A stretch of DNA of 64,000 bases from assembly GCA_032355985.1 (NCBI GenBank), contig JAUKVZ010000007.1, positions 1 to 64,000 on the forward strand. The letters run 5' to 3'. The DNA is from Sarcodiotheca gaudichaudii. Its lineage: Eukaryota; Rhodophyta; Florideophyceae; Gigartinales; Solieriaceae. Under the pieces are notes generated by a model, which was not told where the DNA came from, made no database searches, and was given only the letters and a program-made list of their open reading frames with translations. Below, one piece after another: positions 59,386 to 64,000 of the stretch. Positions within the stretch are counted from its first letter, which is position 1. Every line of letters begins with the position of its first letter. Made by a program: the position numbers and the translations under genes.

Positions 59386-60549
59386 CTATCCGGTCAACTC
59401 TTCCAGGAGCTCCGGCACGCCCTGTGCGCGTGTGGCGATGGTTTCCAGCACCGGGCGCTTGCCCGCGATGTCGCGAAGGTCGCGCACAAGCTCGTGCTCG
59501 CCCGGATGATCCGCCTTGTTGCAGACGAACAGATCCGCGATCTCGAGTATTCCCGCTTTGTCCATCTGAATCGCATCGCCCATGCCCGGCGTGAGCACCA
59601 CGGCCGTGCGATCCACATGATCACGGATGCGCGTCTCATTCTGGCCGGCGCCGACGGTTTCGACGAAGAGCGTGTCGAAGGTGGGCGCGCCATTGATCTC
59701 GCAGCCGCCGATGAGTTCGATGATCTCATCGAGGCCGCGATAGTCCTCACCGGAGATGGCCAGCGAGCGATAGAAGGCTCGTTCACCGAGATTGTTGAAA
59801 TCGACGCGCAGGCGATCGCCAAGCAGGGCGCCGCCGGTGATGGGCGACTGCGGATCGAATGCGACGACCGCGGCTCGTGCGCCGGGCGCCATGGGATCCT
59901 TGTCCCGCGTCAACTCCGCCACGAGCTGGGCGACGAGTGTGGACTTGCCTGCGCCTGGTGATCCGGTGATGCCGATGACGCGCTTCGGGCGCCGACGCTT
60001 TGCCTCGCTTCGCACCGGACGACCAAGATGCACCAGTGAGATATCACGCGCCAGCTGCGCCACGGGATGGGCGTTGTCGCCCAGCGACTGAGCAAGCTCG
60101 CGCGTCTCGCTGCGCGCCGCCTCGACGACATCCAATAGACCGACGCCCGTCGTGAAGATGCGGCGAACGCCCAGCTCAAGCAGCGTCGGCACATCCTCAG
60201 CCGGAAGAATCCCGCCCATGTGCACGGGCGTATCGGGGCGACCAAGCTCCTTGAGCGCTTCGAGAAGTCGAGGACCGAGCACCATGTGCGAGTTGCTCAT
60301 CATCGACGCCGCGATCACATCGCAATCCTCATCGCGGGCGCCGATGGCCAGCGAGTGCGGCGTCTGCCAGAGACCAGAGTAGATCACATGGGCGCCGGAA
60401 TCGCGCAGGGCGCGGGCGATGACTTTCGCGCCGCGATCATGGCCGTCAAGACCCATCTTCCCGAGCAGCACGCGCGGGCGATGATCAAGATCGGCGCAGC
60501 GATCCTTCTTTTCGAACTCAGTCGTCGGTGTGTGGATGGTGGTGGTCAT
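59386..60549 (-). CDS. Cobalamin-binding domain fused to MeaB-type GTPase
   Basis: The 387-residue protein joins a B12-binding domain (about 24-155: LLGKMGLDGHDRGAKVIARAL with the DxHxxG cobalt-ligand motif) to a MeaB/ArgK GTPase (about 185-387: P-loop GSPGAGKST, DPQSPITGGALLGDR, FVETVGAGQNE and NKADHP). The order matches IcmF, but the large mutase domain that follows in IcmF is missing. ATG 60549 is chosen. It may chaperone B12 into a separate mutase. The small membrane gene lies just upstream on the same strand. Confidence 0.88.
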   Translation of the reverse strand: MTTTIHTPTTEFEKKDRCADLDHRPRVLLGKMGLDGHDRGAKVIARALRDSGAHVIYSGLWQTPHSLAIGARDEDCDVIAASMMSNSHMVLGPRLLEALKELGRPDTPVHMGGILPAEDVPTLLELGVRRIFTTGVGLLDVVEAARSETRELAQSLGDNAHPVAQLARDISLVHLGRPVRSEAKRRRPKRVIGITGSPGAGKSTLVAQLVAELTRDKDPMAPGARAAVVAFDPQSPITGGALLGDRLRVDFNNLGERAFYRSLAISGEDYRGLDEIIELIGGCEINGAPTFDTLFVETVGAGQNETRIRDHVDRTAVVLTPGMGDAIQMDKAGILEIADLFVCNKADHPGEHELVRDLRDIAGKRPVLETIATRAQGVPELLEELTG

Positions 60550-60643
60550 GGTCGCGTCGTCGGCCGGCGCCGCAATCGAAATTCCTTGTGATGATGGATC
60601 GTTCCCCGCCTGTTCAAGTTTAGCGGAGGCGGGCGGGAGCCGC

Positions 60644-60823
60644 CTATTCGCCCCGCATCCACGCCGCGACACGTCCGAGCAGGACGGGCGCCGCCCCAAA
60701 GATGCTCACAATGACGAATGCGAAGACGACGATCGCCGCGAGCATGCCGTCAAAGAGCATCATCGCGCCGGCGATGACGAGCGCGAGCGTGACGAGCCAC
60801 GCCAGCAGCAGCGCGAGCATCAT
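60644..60823 (-). CDS. Small two-helix membrane protein
   Basis: The 59-residue product begins at ATG 60823 after a strong GGAGGAA site. It consists of two hydrophobic segments (LALLLAWLVTLALVIAGAMMLF and LAAIVVFAFVIVSIFGAAPVLL) with an Arg-containing end. No family is recognised. It lies 94 bases ahead of the B12-MeaB fusion on the same strand. Confidence 0.6.
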   Translation of the reverse strand: MMLALLLAWLVTLALVIAGAMMLFDGMLAAIVVFAFVIVSIFGAAPVLLGRVAAWMRGE

Positions 60824-60960
60824 GCCAGTTCCTCCGCCGGCCGCACGCCTTTGGCCCAGCACATGCCGCACCGCAAGACAGCTTCCCCTTTATCACTCCG
60901 TACCCGGACGATGGCCGCCGATTCTATGCGGCGCCCTCCGCTTTCGTACCATCTGGGCGC

Positions 60961-61695
60961 ATGGACGACTGGCTCGGAACATTCCGCTCGGGCAGCGCGC
61001 TGCATCTGATGACCGCCATCACCTTCCTGCTGGCCGTGCTGGGTGTGGTCGTGGCCGCCCGGCGGCGAAGCATGCGCAAGCTCGAGCCGCAGTTCGCCCG
61101 AGGGATCGTCATATTCATCATCATCTGGCAGGTGATTTCGATCGTGTGGTGGCTGACGCCGCCGCAGTTTTCGATGCAGTCGACGCTTCCACTGCACATC
61201 TGTGACCTTGCGCCCTGGTTCGGCGCGTTGGCGCTGGGGACGCGCTGGCGATTCTGCCGCGCGGTCGCATATTTCTGGGGCATCGGACTCTCCACGCAGG
61301 GATTCGTCACACCTGTGCTGACAGAAGGCGTCGGCCAGTTCGGCTACTGGCTCTTCTGGATCAGCCACACGCTTATCGTGCTGTGCCCGATCTATGACAT
61401 CATCGTGCGCGGCTACCGACCGACGGCGCGCGATTATCTCTATGTCACGATCTGCAATGTGGCGTATCTCGCGCTTGTGCTGCCGATCAATATCGCGCTC
61501 AACGTCAACTACGGCTACATGGGCGACGTCGTTCCCGGCACGGCGACGCTCATCGACCATCTCGGGCCCTGGCCGGGACGCATCGTGATCATGGTGCTGA
61601 TCGCGCAGGCAATGATGGCAGCGCTATGGCTGATCTGGCCGATCTGCGCCTTCATGCTGCGTCGACTGACACCGAACGCAGATACCGCTCGATGA
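60961..61695 (+). CDS. YwaF-like (TIGR02206) membrane protein
   Basis: The 244-residue protein has six or seven membrane segments with signatures LPLHICDLAPW, YFWGIGLSTQGFVTPVL and FWISHTLIVLCPIYD, typical of the YwaF/TIGR02206 group of unknown function. TACCAT 14 bases before ATG 60961 suggests a near-leaderless mRNA. Its 3' end overlaps the nucleosidase gene by 44 bases on the opposite strand. Confidence 0.82.
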   Translation: MDDWLGTFRSGSALHLMTAITFLLAVLGVVVAARRRSMRKLEPQFARGIVIFIIIWQVISIVWWLTPPQFSMQSTLPLHICDLAPWFGALALGTRWRFCRAVAYFWGIGLSTQGFVTPVLTEGVGQFGYWLFWISHTLIVLCPIYDIIVRGYRPTARDYLYVTICNVAYLALVLPINIALNVNYGYMGDVVPGTATLIDHLGPWPGRIVIMVLIAQAMMAALWLIWPICAFMLRRLTPNADTAR

Positions 61696-62422
61696 CGCCC
61701 AGGGCGTAGCGACCGGCGACAAGTTCGACGAATCGAGCAAAGTCCAGCTCGGCGCCGTGCGATGCGTCATCGGAGATCGTGCGAATCACGGCGCAGGGAA
61801 TGTCATGCTCGTAGCACACCTGTGCGACTGCGGCGCCTTCCATTTCAACACACAGCGCATCGGGAATCTCCCGGCGCAGGCGCTCCACTTCGGCGTCATC
61901 GGAAATGAACTGATCGCCACTGATGATCAGCCCGACGTGGGCTCGAGGCGCCTGGGTCTGGAACGTGCGCTGCTCTTCCATCGCGTCGATGGACTCGCTG
62001 CGATCGGCCAGGAATCCTCGTGCGGCTTCGGCGAGCGCATTGACGGACGCGCCGGGACTGGTGAACCGGGCGACTTCCAGCAGCGGCGCCTCGTAGCGGG
62101 GATAGATGGGCGTCGCGTCCAGATCATGCTGCATCAGGGCGCTGCCCACGACGATGTCGCCGATGCGAACATCCTTTGAGACGGCGCCGGCGACGCCGGT
62201 AAAGAGCAGTGAGCGAACGCCGTATTCGACGATCAGATGCGTCGCGCTGGAGGCCGCGGCGACTTTGCCCATGCGGGACTGCACGATCACAACATCCGCC
62301 CCGAAGAGGCGCCCCGTGTGATAGGTGCGCCTGCCGGCATGGCGCGCCGGCTGATCGCGCTGCAGATGGCCGAGCAGCGCTTCGACTTCCTCGGGCATGG
62401 CGCCCATGATTCCGATGGTCAT
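61652..62422 (-). CDS. mtnN: 5'-methylthioadenosine/S-adenosylhomocysteine nucleosidase
   Basis: The 256-residue enzyme hydrolyses MTA and SAH to adenine and thiosugar in methionine recycling. It has GIMGAMPEEVEALL, LLFTGVAGAVSKDVRIGDIVVG, VEMEGAAVAQVCYEH and the catalytic Asp in VIRTISDDAS. A roughly 20-residue insertion in the middle (EAARGFLADRSESIDAMEE) is longer than usual. ATG 62422 fits. The 3' end overlaps the YwaF-like gene. Confidence 0.92.
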   Translation of the reverse strand: MTIGIMGAMPEEVEALLGHLQRDQPARHAGRRTYHTGRLFGADVVIVQSRMGKVAAASSATHLIVEYGVRSLLFTGVAGAVSKDVRIGDIVVGSALMQHDLDATPIYPRYEAPLLEVARFTSPGASVNALAEAARGFLADRSESIDAMEEQRTFQTQAPRAHVGLIISGDQFISDDAEVERLRREIPDALCVEMEGAAVAQVCYEHDIPCAVIRTISDDASHGAELDFARFVELVAGRYALGVIERYLRSVSVDAA

Positions 62423-62784
62423 GGATCAGAGCATCCCCATCCGGCGCTTGGCGCGTCAACCCGGATGCGGGCCGCCGCAATCGGGCCTGGAAGGACTCGC
62501 GCCGATAAGAACGCCCGACTCGTCTCGACTTCTCGCCATCTTTTGCTTTACATCCGCACAGGCCGCGGTATCGTTACAGCACGCCCCCGCACAGGGCTAT
62601 TCGACTCGGAGTCAGTCGAACGACAATCAGGCACGAACGAACGGCAAGGGATGTGTGTGCGTCTGCACTCGCCCCCCTGCCCGACGCCGCCGATGCGCAG
62701 CGCCAGTTGTGGCCTCGCATGGGTGCCTGTCTGTCTGCTGCGCTCCGAATCGTCGTTGGGTCAGAACGAGCGTGGAGACGAGAC
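62423..62784. other. 362-base interval before the propeller gene
   Basis: No gene is supported. TTTACA (about 62545) and TATCGT with 16-base spacing form a possible promoter. A GACTC/GAGTC repeat near 62606-62616 could be an operator. Confidence 0.5.
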
Positions 62785-63873
62785 ATGAAGACGGGCACAC
62801 ATTTCGCGATGGCTCTTGCGATCGCATCAACACTCACAACGGGCGCTATCGCCGGCGATCTGCTGATTCCGGTCGAGAACCGGCGCGATCACATCTACAA
62901 CGAGGCGGACGGCATCCTCTACATCACCACCGGCGATGGCCAGGTGCAGCGATGGGATGTCGCAGGCCAGGAGCTGCTCTCGCCTTTTGCCGGTGTGGGC
63001 AACTCGCTGCGTGCGATCGATATCACGCCCGATGGCTCGACGGCGTACATCGCCGAGGGGCAGCGCGATATCTCGCAGGGCTACATCCGCAAGGTGGATC
63101 TGGCCTCGGGCATGACCACATCGCTGACTTACGCGCCCGTCGGCATGCCCGCCGAGGAGCTTGGCGCCTGGGATCTTTCCATCGGCGACAATGGACGCGC
63201 TTTTTTCACGGTTGAAGAGAACGCCTTCGTCAATCTCTCGTGGCCCGTGCGCGAGATCGATCTGAGCACGGACATGATCTCCATTCGCTCGTTGTCAGTG
63301 GGCTCCGGCGGTTCGACCGTGCAGCCCCTGACCAACATCGTGCGCAGCGCCGATCGCAGCATGATGTACTTCTCCGAAACGGACACTCCGGTCGGCCCGG
63401 TCTTCACATACCAGACGGCGATCGATTCCTTTGACAACAGCTATGTCACGCATGAGAACCTGCTGAACAAGGCAAGCGCCGTCAGCCGCGATGGCTCGCT
63501 GATCGCTCAGGGCGCCGGTCCAGATATCCAGATTTACGACAGCGATCTGATGCTCGTCACGACGCTGGATGATGTCGATGGCGGTATGGTCTTCAGCCCC
63601 ACCAGCGATCGGATGTACGCCGCCTCAAGCGCCACATCGGAGGTGGTCGTGTACGAAACGTCCGGCTTCACCGAGGTTGATCGTTTCAGCGCGGGCGAGA
63701 CGCTCAGCTCATCGCTGGCTTTCAGCGATGGCGTGATGAGCATGAGTTCAGACGGCAACTGGCTGTTTCTGTCGACGGGCTCCGGCATTCGGGCGTACAA
63801 CGTGCCCGCGCCGGGCGCCATCAGCCTCGGGCTCATCGGCGCCATGGCCGGAGTCGGGCGCAGACGCCGCTAA
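62785..63873 (+). CDS. Secreted beta-propeller protein with PAPG anchor
   Basis: After a signal peptide (about residues 1-24) come repeating propeller blades, for example ILYITTGDGQVQRWDV, LRAIDITPDGSTAYIAEG, ASAVSRDGSLIAQGAGPDIQIYDSD and MVFSPTSDRMYAAS, of the WD40/YVTN kind. The C-terminus reads VPAPGAISLGLIGAMAGVG followed by RRRR. It is the fourth PAPG-sorted protein in the window. ATG 62785 is chosen as the only start that opens a signal peptide. Its ligand is unknown. Confidence 0.8.
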   Translation: MKTGTHFAMALAIASTLTTGAIAGDLLIPVENRRDHIYNEADGILYITTGDGQVQRWDVAGQELLSPFAGVGNSLRAIDITPDGSTAYIAEGQRDISQGYIRKVDLASGMTTSLTYAPVGMPAEELGAWDLSIGDNGRAFFTVEENAFVNLSWPVREIDLSTDMISIRSLSVGSGGSTVQPLTNIVRSADRSMMYFSETDTPVGPVFTYQTAIDSFDNSYVTHENLLNKASAVSRDGSLIAQGAGPDIQIYDSDLMLVTTLDDVDGGMVFSPTSDRMYAASSATSEVVVYETSGFTEVDRFSAGETLSSSLAFSDGVMSMSSDGNWLFLSTGSGIRAYNVPAPGAISLGLIGAMAGVGRRRR

Positions 63874-63878
63874 AGGTT

Positions 63879-63893
63879 GACGCCTCAGGCGTC
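63879..63893. terminator. Compact hairpin between convergent genes
   Basis: GACGCCT and AGGCGTC flank a single base, a 7-bp repeat that could end transcription from either side. No T tract, so weak. Confidence 0.35.
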
Positions 63894-64000
63894 GCCCCCT
63901 TCCGGCTCGCCATCATCATCGTCGTCTTCGCCGCCGCCGAAGATGCCGCCCGGTTCCTCGACGGGATCATCTCCATCCCCTTCGGAATCGTCGCCGTCAC
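63885..64000 (-). CDS. Acidic C-terminus of a gene leaving the window
   Basis: On the minus strand an open frame runs from the right edge to a TGA at 63887-63885. It encodes an Asp/Glu/Gly-rich stretch (GDGDDPVEEPGGIFGGGEDD and DDDGEPEGGDA). The bulk of the gene is outside, so no function is assigned. The composition is too acidic to be a usual antisense shadow. Confidence 0.5.
   Translation of the reverse strand, partial: DGDDSEGDGDDPVEEPGGIFGGGEDDDDDGEPEGGDA

Overview
The window is about 64 kb of GC-rich bacterial chromosome. Its gene content points to a planctomycete of the class Phycisphaerae. It encodes four secreted proteins with short 'PAPG + hydrophobic + Arg-rich' C-termini, a dockerin-ended TIGR03790-type protein, a GspG/DUF1559-like pseudopilin with a C-terminal NDGHV motif, a tiny Hc1-like histone, a PknB-type kinase with a C-terminal membrane anchor, and a cobalamin-binding/MeaB fusion. 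No rRNA, prophage, transposase or CRISPR array is visible. The taxonomic call is inference from gene content.

Layout. 1-3.5 kb: end of a monothiol glutaredoxin, RhlE-type helicase, EamA transporter, YdeI/OmdA-like protein. 3.6-6.2 kb: an AT-richer two-gene island with a DUF3800 protein. 6.2-11 kb: DinB-like protein, autoregulated HTH regulator + AHSA1/SRPBCC pair, two PAPG proteins, a DUF1579 protein, and a 0.5-kb relic patch made of copies of three neighbouring gene ends. 11-18.1 kb: HEAT-like protein, HxlR regulator with divergent cupin and quinone oxidoreductase, K+/H+ antiporter, cupin lipoprotein, VOC proteins and an ArsR regulator. 18.2-19.7 kb: a second AT-richer island of three unknown genes, then a long inverted repeat and tRNA-Pro. 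20-24.5 kb: pyrC, rpsB-tsf with a structured leader, a PAPG protein. 24.5-34.4 kb: dockerin protein, DUF2339 membrane protein, small membrane gene under a three-fold operator, a histidine kinase with a REC-XRE response regulator, a sigma-like membrane-anchored protein, and a FecCD/FecE ABC pair.

34.5-45 kb is the housekeeping core: Xaa-Pro peptidase-accB-accC, two coupled CxxCC proteins, ftsW-murG, an unknown gene coupled to a diguanylate cyclase, Hc1-like histone, fabZ, mannose-6-phosphate isomerase, then a DegT aminotransferase. 46-50 kb: STAS protein, an L7/L12-CTD-like lipoprotein, a tandem TlpA protein, tRNA-Gln, a class I amidotransferase. 50-64 kb: pseudopilin, RidA, Ser/Thr kinase, epimerase, ECF sigma/anti-sigma pair, SPFH protein, SpoIIE-type phosphatase, B12-MeaB fusion, YwaF-like protein, MTA/SAH nucleosidase, a beta-propeller PAPG protein and the acidic tail of a gene leaving the window.

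The genes are mostly short operons with 4-nt ATGA/GTGA overlaps. A recurring feature is a -10-like hexamer placed about 12 nt before the start codon with no Shine-Dalgarno, which suggests common leaderless transcription. Functions are assigned by motif recognition from the translated sequence; no database search was possible.
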